Of a stretch of 64,000 bases of DNA, positions 9,165 through 15,672 are shown one piece after another. A model generated the notes under the pieces. It ran no database searches. It saw nothing but the letters and a program-made list of their open reading frames with translations, and was not told the DNA's origin. Source of the stretch: Streptomyces sp. VRA16 Mangrove soil (lineage in GTDB: Bacteria; Actinomycetota; Actinomycetes; Streptomycetales; Streptomycetaceae); contig NZ_JAFVLN010000003.1 in NCBI RefSeq assembly GCF_017377775.1, positions 558,001 through 622,000 on the forward strand, given 5' to 3'. Position numbers and translations under genes: made by a program. The first letter of the stretch is position 1; each line of letters begins with the position of its first letter.

Positions 9165-9935
9165 TCACAGGACCTTGGAGAGGAACGCCCTGGTGCGTTC
9201 CTCGCGCGGCGCGTCCAGTACGCCCGCGGGGGCGCCCCGCTCGACGATGCGGCCGTCGTCCATGAACACGACGGTGTCGGCGACCTCGCGGGCGAAGCCG
9301 ATCTCGTGCGTGACGACGATCATCGTGGTGCCCCGGTGCGCCAGGTCGCGGATGACGTCGAGCACGTCGCCGACGAGTTCGGGGTCGAGCGCGGAGGTCG
9401 GCTCGTCGAACAGGAGCAGCTTGGGTTCCAGGGCCAGGGCCCGTGCGATGGCGACCCGCTGCTGCTGTCCGCCGGAGAGGCGGTGCGGATAGGCGTCCGC
9501 CTTGTCGGCGAGCCCGACGCGGTCGAGCAACGCCCGCGCGGTCTCCTCGGCCCGGGCGCGCGGACGGCCGAGGGCGAAGACGGGCGCCTCGACGATGTTC
9601 TCCAGGACCGTGAGGTGCGGGAAGAGGTGGAAGTTCTGGAAGACGAAGCCGATGCGGGTGCGCTGCCTGAGGATCTCGCGCTCGCGCAGCTCGTACAGCT
9701 TGTCGCCCGAGCGGCGGTGGCCGACGACCTCGCCGTCGACACTGACCCAGCCGCTGTCGGCCTTCTCCAGGTGGTTGATGGTGCGCAGCAGCGTGGACTT
9801 GCCGGAGCCGGAGGGGCCGAGGACGACGGTGACCTCGCCCGCGCGGACGTCGAGGTCGATGCCGCGCAGTACTTCGGTGGCCCCGAAGCTCTTGTGCAGG
9901 GCCCTCACCTCGACCATGGGCGTGGTGGTGTTCAT
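9165..9935 (-). CDS. Polar amino acid ABC transporter, ATP-binding protein
   Basis: A 256-residue GlnQ/HisP-type ATPase that powers amino acid import. It has Walker A GPSGSGKST, a Q-loop 'VFQNFHLFPHLTVLENI', signature LSGGQQQRVAIARAL, Walker B 'LLLFDEPTSALDPE' and a switch histidine in VVTHEIGF, all intact. The ATG at 9935 is preceded by AAAGG at a slightly long spacing. A GTG at 9956 is also possible but has no purine-rich site. It lies in the operon permease - FAD/NAD(P) protein - ATPase - DUF1684; the binding protein is divergent. The solute is not fixed by the sequence. The leader peptide upstream of the binding protein suggests a sulfur compound such as cystine. Confidence 0.93.
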   Translation of the reverse strand: MNTTTPMVEVRALHKSFGATEVLRGIDLDVRAGEVTVVLGPSGSGKSTLLRTINHLEKADSGWVSVDGEVVGHRRSGDKLYELREREILRQRTRIGFVFQNFHLFPHLTVLENIVEAPVFALGRPRARAEETARALLDRVGLADKADAYPHRLSGGQQQRVAIARALALEPKLLLFDEPTSALDPELVGDVLDVIRDLAHRGTTMIVVTHEIGFAREVADTVVFMDDGRIVERGAPAGVLDAPREERTRAFLSKVL

Positions 9936-9992
9936 CGGGTCGTACGTACCTTTCACGAGAAGGGGTGCTGCGGGCGGGCCCGCCGCTCGGGC

Positions 9993-11852
9993 TCAGGCGG
10001 CGGTGGCGCGGCGGGAGAGGTCGCGCAGGAGCGTGAGGACGGCGCGGGCCGTGGCGTCGTTCTGGCGGAACGACGGGCTGTTCGTCCGCGGCCGGGTGAA
10101 GGCGCCGGCGCCGCGCGCGTCGGTGTGCGGGCCGAGGGCGAAACGGCGCGGGTGGGCGGTGCCGTCCCGGTCGAGGATCCGCCCGTCGGCCTGGTCGACG
10201 GCGAGGAGCCCGGCGGGTGTCGCGCGGGCCCCGTCCTCGTGCAGGGCGCGCAGCAGCCGGTCCCGGGTGCGGGCGAGGGTGGGCTGCGGCAGCCGTGCCT
10301 CGACGAGCGCGCGGGTCTCGATGCGGGCGCCCGGCACGGTGGCGCTGGTGGCGCGGAAGACCCCGTCCTCGGCGGTGACGCGCAGGTCGGCGCCGACGAA
10401 CTTCACGACGCCCGCGCGGGACAGCGCGAGGAGCTGGCGCAGGCGCGGTCCCGGCGGCCCGGAGGCCAGATAGCTGAAGAAGCCGTGCCACCACGGGCCG
10501 ATGTCGCCGAGCCGCACGATCTGCCCGTACACGGAGAGCAGCCCGAGGAAGACGGCCAGGTCGGGGCTGTGGCCGGGGTCGTGGCGGCGTTCCAGGTCGT
10601 CCGTGATGTAGCCGCGCAGCCCTTCCTGCAGTTCCTCGTGCGTCGCGTACCGCACCCCGTCGAGCGGCCGGTCGAGGGCGGTGAGGTCGAGCCGGTCGGC
10701 CGGGTCGGGCACCGCGGCGCCCACGAGGGCGTCGAGGTCGGCGCCGAGCGGCGCCGCGGCCGCGTACTTCTCCTCGAAGACGTCCCAGGCGACGGCCGTG
10801 CGCTCGGGGTGGGCGCTGAACAGCCGGTGGTAGTGCGCGTATCCGAGCTCCTTGGCGATGAGCGGCCACAGATCCCGCCGGAAGTCGAACTCCCCCTTCA
10901 GGGCGAGGAGTTCATCGACCTGCGCGGGCCCGAGAAACCGCGGCAGATCGGGCCGCGGCGCCACGTCGACCCATCCGCCCCGCTCAGCCCCCGTCTCCGG
11001 CTGCGGCCCGGCACCGGGTTCCGGCCCCGCAGGATCGGGCGCGGCACCCCACTCGTAACCGATCTTCGAGTGATACGGCACCCCACGCCGCGACCCCACG
11101 TACAACACCGGCTCCCGCCCGGAGGGCACATACGTACCGTCCGCCTCGTACCGCCCGCCCCGCCCCTCGGTGAGCAGCACCATCAGATCGACGAAGGCGA
11201 GCCCGAAGCCGCGTACGAGCACGTCCTGTCCGGGTGCGAGCACGCTCAGATCGGCGTCGGCGGTGAAGTCGGGCGGCAGATGCACCAGCCCGTGCCGCTC
11301 CGCGTACGCGCTCAACTCGCGCTGCTCGTCGTCGAGTTCGGCATCGAGGTGCCCCTGCGTGAGGAGCACGGCATCGGCGAGCAGCGGGCGCGCTCGCCCT
11401 TCGAGCCACACCTGCTGGCGCTCGTGCCGCGGCCCGGACAGCCGCACGGCGCGGCACGCGTGGTGATGGACGACGACACCGGCGGGCAGCGCGGCGACGG
11501 CCTTCTCGTACACCCACCGCAGATAGCCGCCCTGCCGGCGCCGGTCGGCGAACTCCCGCCCGTCGATCCCGGCCCACTCGTGCAGCACGGGCCCCGGCAC
11601 CACGGGCCCGGCCACCTCCACCGTCTCGTCGGTGAACATGGTGACGTCCCGGGCCTGCGAGTTCATCCACAGCAGCGGCGACTGCTCCTGCCGCCAGATG
11701 CGCCCGCCACCGGGCGGGAACGGGTCGACGAGATGTACGTCGAGAGCCAACTCTCCTTCGTCGGCACGGGCGTTGGCGGCGATGCGTTCGAGGACGCCGG
11801 TGCCGCGCGGACCGGCTCCGACGATGACGAGGGACTGCCGTACGGCGCTCAT
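9993..11852 (-). CDS. FAD/NAD(P)-binding protein (PF13454-like)
   Basis: A 619-residue soluble protein with an N-terminal dinucleotide-binding fold (LVIVGAGPRGTGVLERI, residues about 8-24) and a substrate-handling region typical of the NAD_binding_9 family (DPFPPGGGRIWR, SPLLWMNSQARDVTMF). Its reaction is unknown. The family includes uncharacterised relatives of amine or amino acid N-hydroxylating flavoenzymes. Its start overlaps the permease stop (ATGA), and the transporter ATPase follows after 57 bp. It is therefore embedded inside a transport operon, which suggests it oxidises the imported compound or a derivative. Confidence 0.87.
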   Translation of the reverse strand: MSAVRQSLVIVGAGPRGTGVLERIAANARADEGELALDVHLVDPFPPGGGRIWRQEQSPLLWMNSQARDVTMFTDETVEVAGPVVPGPVLHEWAGIDGREFADRRRQGGYLRWVYEKAVAALPAGVVVHHHACRAVRLSGPRHERQQVWLEGRARPLLADAVLLTQGHLDAELDDEQRELSAYAERHGLVHLPPDFTADADLSVLAPGQDVLVRGFGLAFVDLMVLLTEGRGGRYEADGTYVPSGREPVLYVGSRRGVPYHSKIGYEWGAAPDPAGPEPGAGPQPETGAERGGWVDVAPRPDLPRFLGPAQVDELLALKGEFDFRRDLWPLIAKELGYAHYHRLFSAHPERTAVAWDVFEEKYAAAAPLGADLDALVGAAVPDPADRLDLTALDRPLDGVRYATHEELQEGLRGYITDDLERRHDPGHSPDLAVFLGLLSVYGQIVRLGDIGPWWHGFFSYLASGPPGPRLRQLLALSRAGVVKFVGADLRVTAEDGVFRATSATVPGARIETRALVEARLPQPTLARTRDRLLRALHEDGARATPAGLLAVDQADGRILDRDGTAHPRRFALGPHTDARGAGAFTRPRTNSPSFRQNDATARAVLTLLRDLSRRATAA

Positions 11853-12700
11853 CGGCGGGTCCCGCGCGCGTAGTGCCGCTCGACGTAGTACTGGCCGGCG
11901 CTGAGCAGCGAGGTCACCACGACGTACCAGAGGGTGGCGACGAGCAGCAGCGGGATGACCTGGTAGGTGCGGTGGTAGACGAGCTGCGTCGCGTACAGCA
12001 GGTCCTGGACGGCGATGACGCTGACGATGGAGGTGCCCTTGAGGGTGCCGATCAGCATGTTCCCGGCCGGCGGCACGATGGAGCGCATGGCCTGCGGCAG
12101 CACGATCCGGCGCCACCGCCGGTAGCGGCTCAGGCCGAGCGCCTGCGCGGCCTCGATCTGTCCGCGGTCCACGGAGAGGATGCCGCCGCGCACCACCTCG
12201 GCGGCGTACGCGGCCTCGTGCAGGGTGAGCCCGACGATGGCGACGGTGACGGGACCGAAGAGGTCGACGGTCTTCACGCCGAGGACGCGCGGATAGAGGG
12301 CGCCGATGTTGAACCAGAACAGCAGCTGCACCAGGATCGGCACCGACCTGAACAGCCACACATAGCCCCAACTCACGGCGCGCAGCACGGGGTTGGCGGA
12401 GAGCCGGAAAACGGCGAGCAGGGTGCCGAGCGCGAAGCCGAGCGTCATGACGAGCGCGGTCAGCCACAGGGTGAGGCCGAGGCCGCGCAGCACCGAGTCG
12501 GTGGTGAAGTACTCGGCGACGACGTCCCACTGGAACGCCTCGTTGCGCAGGACGGAGTTGACGGCGAGGCCGAGCAGGACGAGGACGACGACCGCGGCGG
12601 CCCACTGGCCGGTGCGGCGGCGCGGGACGATGCGCGGAACGGCGGGGGCTGTCGCGGCAGGCCCGGTGGGCGGTGCCTTGGCAAGGGTTTCCGAGGACAT
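11849..12700 (-). CDS. Polar amino acid ABC transporter, permease
   Basis: A 283-residue inner membrane permease of the HisM/GlnP type. A cytoplasmic N-terminal tail precedes about five to six hydrophobic segments. The EAA loop (EAAQALGLSRYRRWRRIVLPQAMR) contacts the ATPase. The ATG start has GGAG seven bases upstream. It is the first gene of the minus-strand operon, with a candidate promoter at 12789-12819. Only one permease is present, so the transporter probably uses a homodimer. Confidence 0.93.
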   Translation of the reverse strand: MSSETLAKAPPTGPAATAPAVPRIVPRRRTGQWAAAVVVLVLLGLAVNSVLRNEAFQWDVVAEYFTTDSVLRGLGLTLWLTALVMTLGFALGTLLAVFRLSANPVLRAVSWGYVWLFRSVPILVQLLFWFNIGALYPRVLGVKTVDLFGPVTVAIVGLTLHEAAYAAEVVRGGILSVDRGQIEAAQALGLSRYRRWRRIVLPQAMRSIVPPAGNMLIGTLKGTSIVSVIAVQDLLYATQLVYHRTYQVIPLLLVATLWYVVVTSLLSAGQYYVERHYARGTRR

Positions 12701-12788
12701 GGGGCGGCTCCGTGGGCTGGAATCCCGGCCCGTACGGTCCTGCCTTCACACCTGTCGGGCCGAGCCCCTCAGCAGCGGTCCCGCACCG

Positions 12789-12819
12789 AGAGTACGGGGC
12801 TCTTCACGCCGTCTGTCAA
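12789..12819 (-). promoter_or_regulatory. Candidate sigma-70 promoter of the permease operon
   Basis: On the minus strand a perfect TTGACA (12814-12819) is followed after 19 bp by TACTCT (12789-12794), which fits the Streptomyces TANNNT -10 pattern. The spacing is one base longer than usual. The untranslated leader would be about 80 bases. Confidence 0.45.
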
Positions 12820-12891
12820 GGGTGTCCAGAGTATGAGCCGGGCGTCTCGGGCGAGTTGACGCGGAACCGGATGCCTGTTCCACTAATGCCC

Positions 12892-12963
12892 ATGCATCCG
12901 CAGCAGTGGCTGGTCACGCGCTCCCACATCGACTTCGGTCGAGTGTGGTCCGCGTCTTGTTGA
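12892..12963 (+). CDS. Short leader peptide ending in Cys (putative cysteine attenuator)
   Basis: A 23-codon ORF with two possible ATGs (12886 or 12892) that ends TRSHIDFGRVWSASC-stop. The block R-x-HID-x-x-RV-x-S-x-x-C is a recurrent feature of tiny actinobacterial leader peptides found ahead of sulfur and cysteine transport or biosynthesis genes; I recognise it from such annotations. A C-terminal Cys codon just before the stop suits ribosome stalling when charged tRNA-Cys is scarce. It lies 225 bp upstream of the ABC binding protein on the same strand. It is too short for normal gene calling. Confidence 0.7.
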   Translation: MHPQQWLVTRSHIDFGRVWSASC

Positions 12964-13004
12964 TGCCCTTCCGACGCCTCTGAGCGCGTCGTCTCTCTTC
13001 CCTT

Positions 13005-13065
13005 TTCCTCTCCGGCGTCCCGCACGCCTTACTTCTTCCTCTCCGGCGTCCCGCACGCCGTACTT
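13005..13065 (+). repeat. 30-bp direct repeat in the transporter leader
   Basis: Two copies, 13005-13034 and 13036-13065, share TTCCTCTCCGGCGTCCCGCA and further bases, differing at one position (CCTTACTT against CCGTACTT). They lie between the leader peptide and the binding protein gene. They could be a recent slip duplication or a paired regulatory element. Confidence 0.8.
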
Positions 13066-13188
13066 CGACACACCCTCGCGTCCCCGTACGCGTCTTCACC
13101 CTGCTGCACCCTCCCCTCGTTCAGCGATTCCCCCTGCGCTGCGCTCCGCAGTGCTCTGTGTTGTCACCGAAGGGCAGAACTCCTCGCC

Positions 13189-14130
13189 ATGCGCTCCTCC
13201 ACCCAGCCTTACGCCCTCGCGCTGATCACCGTCGCCGCCCTGGGCCTGACCGCCTGCGGCTCCGGTGACGCGACGAACGACGCGGCGCCCGCGGCGGCCG
13301 CGAACGACAAGATCCCCACGAAGGACGTGGTGTCGTCCCTCACGAAGGACCCGGCGTCGGCGAAGCTGCTCCCGGCGTCCGTCCGCGAGAGCGGCAGCCT
13401 CAAGATCGCCGTGAGCGTGGGCGGCAACCCGCCGAACTCCACCTACCTGCCGGACGGAAAGACCCTCGCCGGCCAGGACATCGACTTCGCGGACGCGGTC
13501 GCCAAGGTGCTCGGCATCAAGCTCGACCGCGAGGTCGCGAGCTTCGAGGCGATCCTGCCCGCGCTCGACAGCGGCAAGTACGACCTCGGCACCGGCAACT
13601 TCGGCGTCACCGACGAACGCCGGAAGACCATCGACTTCGTCACGTACATCAACGACGGCCAGGGCTTCGCCGTCCGCAAGGACAGCGACCTGAAGAAGGT
13701 CACCGACCTCACGCAGCTGTGCGGCCTGAACGTCGCGACGGGCGCCGGCACCACCTTCGAGACGACCCTGGAGGAGAACAAGGGCCTGTGCAAGGCGGCC
13801 GGCAAGAAGCCGTACGACGTGAAGACGTACGCGGAGCCGAGCGCGATCTGGTCGTCCCTCCAGCAGGGCAGGACCGACGTGGTGATGAGCACCATCAACG
13901 GCCTGCGCTACGCCGTCGCCCACCAGCAGGGCCTGCGCTTCCTCAACGAGTTCCACCGCCTGGACGTCGGCTTCGCCTTCAAGAAGGGCACCCCGCTGGC
14001 GCCGGCGTTCCGCTCCGCGGTGAACCGGCTCATCGAGGACGGCACCTACCGGAAGATCCTGGCCAAGTGGGGTACGCAGCCGTCGGCGATCACCAAGTCC
14101 CAGATCTCCCCGCCGGAGATCAAGGACTAG
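13189..14130 (+). CDS. Polar amino acid ABC transporter, substrate-binding lipoprotein
   Basis: A 313-residue family 3 solute-binding protein anchored to the outer face of the membrane. The lipobox is LTAC with the modified Cys at residue 23. The bilobed SBP_bac_3 domain shows 'LPDGKTLAGQDIDFADAVAKVLG', 'GTGNFGVTDERRKTIDFVTYI' and a C-terminal 'LIEDGTYRKILAKWG'. It lacks the short loop signatures needed to name the ligand. It is divergent from its permease and ATPase, and separated from them by the leader peptide region. Termination is provided by the stem-loop at 14250-14296. Confidence 0.92.
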   Translation: MRSSTQPYALALITVAALGLTACGSGDATNDAAPAAAANDKIPTKDVVSSLTKDPASAKLLPASVRESGSLKIAVSVGGNPPNSTYLPDGKTLAGQDIDFADAVAKVLGIKLDREVASFEAILPALDSGKYDLGTGNFGVTDERRKTIDFVTYINDGQGFAVRKDSDLKKVTDLTQLCGLNVATGAGTTFETTLEENKGLCKAAGKKPYDVKTYAEPSAIWSSLQQGRTDVVMSTINGLRYAVAHQQGLRFLNEFHRLDVGFAFKKGTPLAPAFRSAVNRLIEDGTYRKILAKWGTQPSAITKSQISPPEIKD

Positions 14131-14205
14131 CCGGTTCTCCGGCTGCGGGGGAAGGCTGCGCGCAGCGCATGCCTTCAGGGGCGCGGGGGACCACGCGACC
14201 GGCCC
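14131..14205. repeat. Dispersed intergenic repeat, copy 1
   Basis: This shares an extended similarity with 59830-59905: both begin CCGGTT, and both contain GCGCGCAGC-CATGC-TTCAGGGGCGCGGGG, each directly beside a gene end. From general knowledge, elements around CAGGGGCGCGGGGAACTG recur in intergenic DNA of Streptomyces. The role is unknown; it can fold into GC hairpins. Confidence 0.6.
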
Positions 14206-14249
14206 CCACGCCCGCACCCGCCGAACCGAGCGCACCCGGCGGACGAAAA

Positions 14250-14296
14250 GGCGCCCCCGTCCCCCCGCCGGAGGAGAGCGGGGAGAAGGGGGCGCC
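14250..14296. terminator. Bidirectional terminator between SBP gene and cvnD
   Basis: Outer arms GGCGCCCCC and GGGGGCGCC enclose a GC-rich inner loop. On the minus strand the hairpin is followed by CTTTTCG. It sits between two convergent genes (stops at 14130 and 14302). Confidence 0.65.
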
Positions 14297-14301
14297 CCGG
14301 G

Positions 14302-14898
14302 TCAGCGGGAAAGCGCCGGCGTACGTCTCCCCCGAGTACGCACCCCGATGACCTGGTCCATCAGCGCCCCGAGCACATCGCGCACAGAGGCCCGCGCCCG
14401 CGCATCGCACTCGACGACCGGCACCCCCTCCCCGACCCCCAACGCCTCGCGGATCTCGCCGAGTTCGAACCGTTCCGACCCGTCGAACCGGTTCACGGCG
14501 AGCACGAACGGCGCCCCGTGCGCCTCGAAGTAGTCGAGCGCGGGGAAGCAGTCCTCGATACGCCGGGTGTCGACGAGGACCACGGTCCCGAGCGCGCCCT
14601 CCACGAGATCGTCCCAGAGGAACGAGAACCGGTCCTGCCCCGGCGTGCCGAACAGATAGAGCGCGAGCGCCGGATCGAGCGTGATCCGCCCGAAGTCGAG
14701 AGCGACCGTCGTGGTCGTCTTGCCCTCGACGCCGTCCAGCGAGTCGACCCCGACGGAGACCTGGGTGATCGCGGCCTCGGTGTCCAGCGGTTCGATCTCG
14801 GAGACGGCCCCGATGAAGGTCGTCTTGCCGACCCCGAGCCCACCGCTGACCACGATCTTCACGGCCAGCGGGGCGATGCGTTCAGAGCGCCCTGACAT
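14302..14898 (-). CDS. cvnD: Conservon GTP-binding protein CvnD
   Basis: A 198-residue small GTPase of the MglA/Ras-like type found in Streptomyces conservons. The P-loop is GGLGVGKTTF, switch region 'VEGKTTTTVALDFGRI', G3 'LFGTPGQDRFSFLWDDL' and G4 'AVNRFDGSE'. Conservon proteins form a membrane-associated complex resembling eukaryotic G-protein signalling. The start at 14898 overlaps the end of cvnC by 17 bp, so translation is coupled. It is the last gene of the cvnABCD operon. Confidence 0.93.
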   Translation of the reverse strand: MSGRSERIAPLAVKIVVSGGLGVGKTTFIGAVSEIEPLDTEAAITQVSVGVDSLDGVEGKTTTTVALDFGRITLDPALALYLFGTPGQDRFSFLWDDLVEGALGTVVLVDTRRIEDCFPALDYFEAHGAPFVLAVNRFDGSERFELGEIREALGVGEGVPVVECDARARASVRDVLGALMDQVIGVRTRGRRTPALSR

Positions 14899-15247
14899 GG
14901 TCCCTGATCCTTTCGAGGGTGTGGAGCGGCAGCTCCGCGGGTTGCGAACACGACAGCCTGCCGCCGACGACGAGGTCGGCGATGAGCACCTTGGCGACAC
15001 CGAGCGGCACCCCGACGGCCTCGGCGATCTGGGCCACCGTGGTGGGCTCCTGACAGATCGTCACGATGCGCCGGTGCTCGAAGGCGAGCGGCGCGCCGTC
15101 ACCGTCCGGCACGTCCACCGCGACCACGAGCGTCTCGAGGCGCAGATCGGCCTGGGCGGGCAGCGCGCGCCCCCCGGTGATGATGAAGGGGCGCACGAAC
15201 GCTTCCGCGGACTCGGTGGAGTCACTGAACTCGCTGGACTCGCTCAT
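14882..15247 (-). CDS. cvnC: Conservon protein CvnC (DUF742)
   Basis: A 121-residue DUF742 protein with the family blocks 'FVRPFIITGGRALPAQ' and 'TVAQIAEAVGVPLGVAKVLIADLVVGG'. The second is a winged-helix-like region. Conservon studies place it as the linker between the roadblock protein and the GTPase. Its ATG overlaps the cvnB stop (ATGA). Confidence 0.92.
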   Translation of the reverse strand: MSESSEFSDSTESAEAFVRPFIITGGRALPAQADLRLETLVVAVDVPDGDGAPLAFEHRRIVTICQEPTTVAQIAEAVGVPLGVAKVLIADLVVGGRLSCSQPAELPLHTLERIRDHVRAL

Positions 15248-15672
15248 CGCGGCAGCGTCTCCCGCAGATCGGCGATCAGGGCCGGCGTCAGCAGATCCCC
15301 GGCACGCTCGGCGAGCACCGCCATCTCGTAGCCCACGAGCCCGAGTTCACCGCTGCTGTCGGCGAGCACCCCGAGGCAGCTGCCGTCCCGGATCGCCGAG
15401 ACGAGCAGGAAGCCGCGCCCCATCTCGATCATGATCAGCTTCACGCCGTCGAAGCTGTACCGCTTGGACGCGCTGCGCGCGAGGCTGGAGAGCCCGGAGA
15501 CGATGGCGGCCAGATGGTCGGCCTCGGTCCTGCCGAGCCCTTCGGAGACGGCGATGAGCAGCCCGTCCGACGAGACGGCCACGGCGTCCCGCACCCCGTC
15601 CGTGTTGCGGACGAAGTTGGCGAGCAGCCAGTTGAACGTCTGCGAGTCGCCCCGCGTGTCGACGGTGGTCAC
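15244..15672 (-). CDS. cvnB: Conservon roadblock/LC7 protein CvnB
   Basis: A 142-residue roadblock/LC7 domain protein ('FNWLLANFVRNTDGVRDAVAVSSDGLLIAVSEGL'), the likely GTPase regulator of CvnD. The start is the GTG at 15672, overlapping the cvnA stop in a GTGA. No other in-frame start leaves the roadblock domain complete. Confidence 0.93.
   Translation of the reverse strand: MTTVDTRGDSQTFNWLLANFVRNTDGVRDAVAVSSDGLLIAVSEGLGRTEADHLAAIVSGLSSLARSASKRYSFDGVKLIMIEMGRGFLLVSAIRDGSCLGVLADSSGELGLVGYEMAVLAERAGDLLTPALIADLRETLPR

Larger units (their letters stand above)
12701..13188. other. Divergent regulatory region of the amino acid transporter
   Basis: A 488-bp region between the minus-strand permease operon and the plus-strand binding protein. 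It holds a candidate minus-strand promoter, a plus-strand leader peptide gene (12892-12963) and a 30-bp direct repeat (13005-13065). The stretch after the leader peptide is pyrimidine-rich on the plus strand (CTCTTCCCTTTTCCTC). A weak hairpin (CTGCG-CTGCGCTC-CGCAG) lies near 13130-13150. No perfect riboswitch consensus was found. Confidence 0.7.

Noticed and set aside
12701..12790. A possible SAM riboswitch upstream of the permease operon
   Set aside because: A GGCCC-like patch is present, but the conserved GGCAACC kink-turn and flanking helices are missing.
12816..13099. Several short minus-strand frames over the transporter leader
   Set aside because: They consist mainly of the direct repeat in another frame, with charged low-complexity products and no ribosome site.
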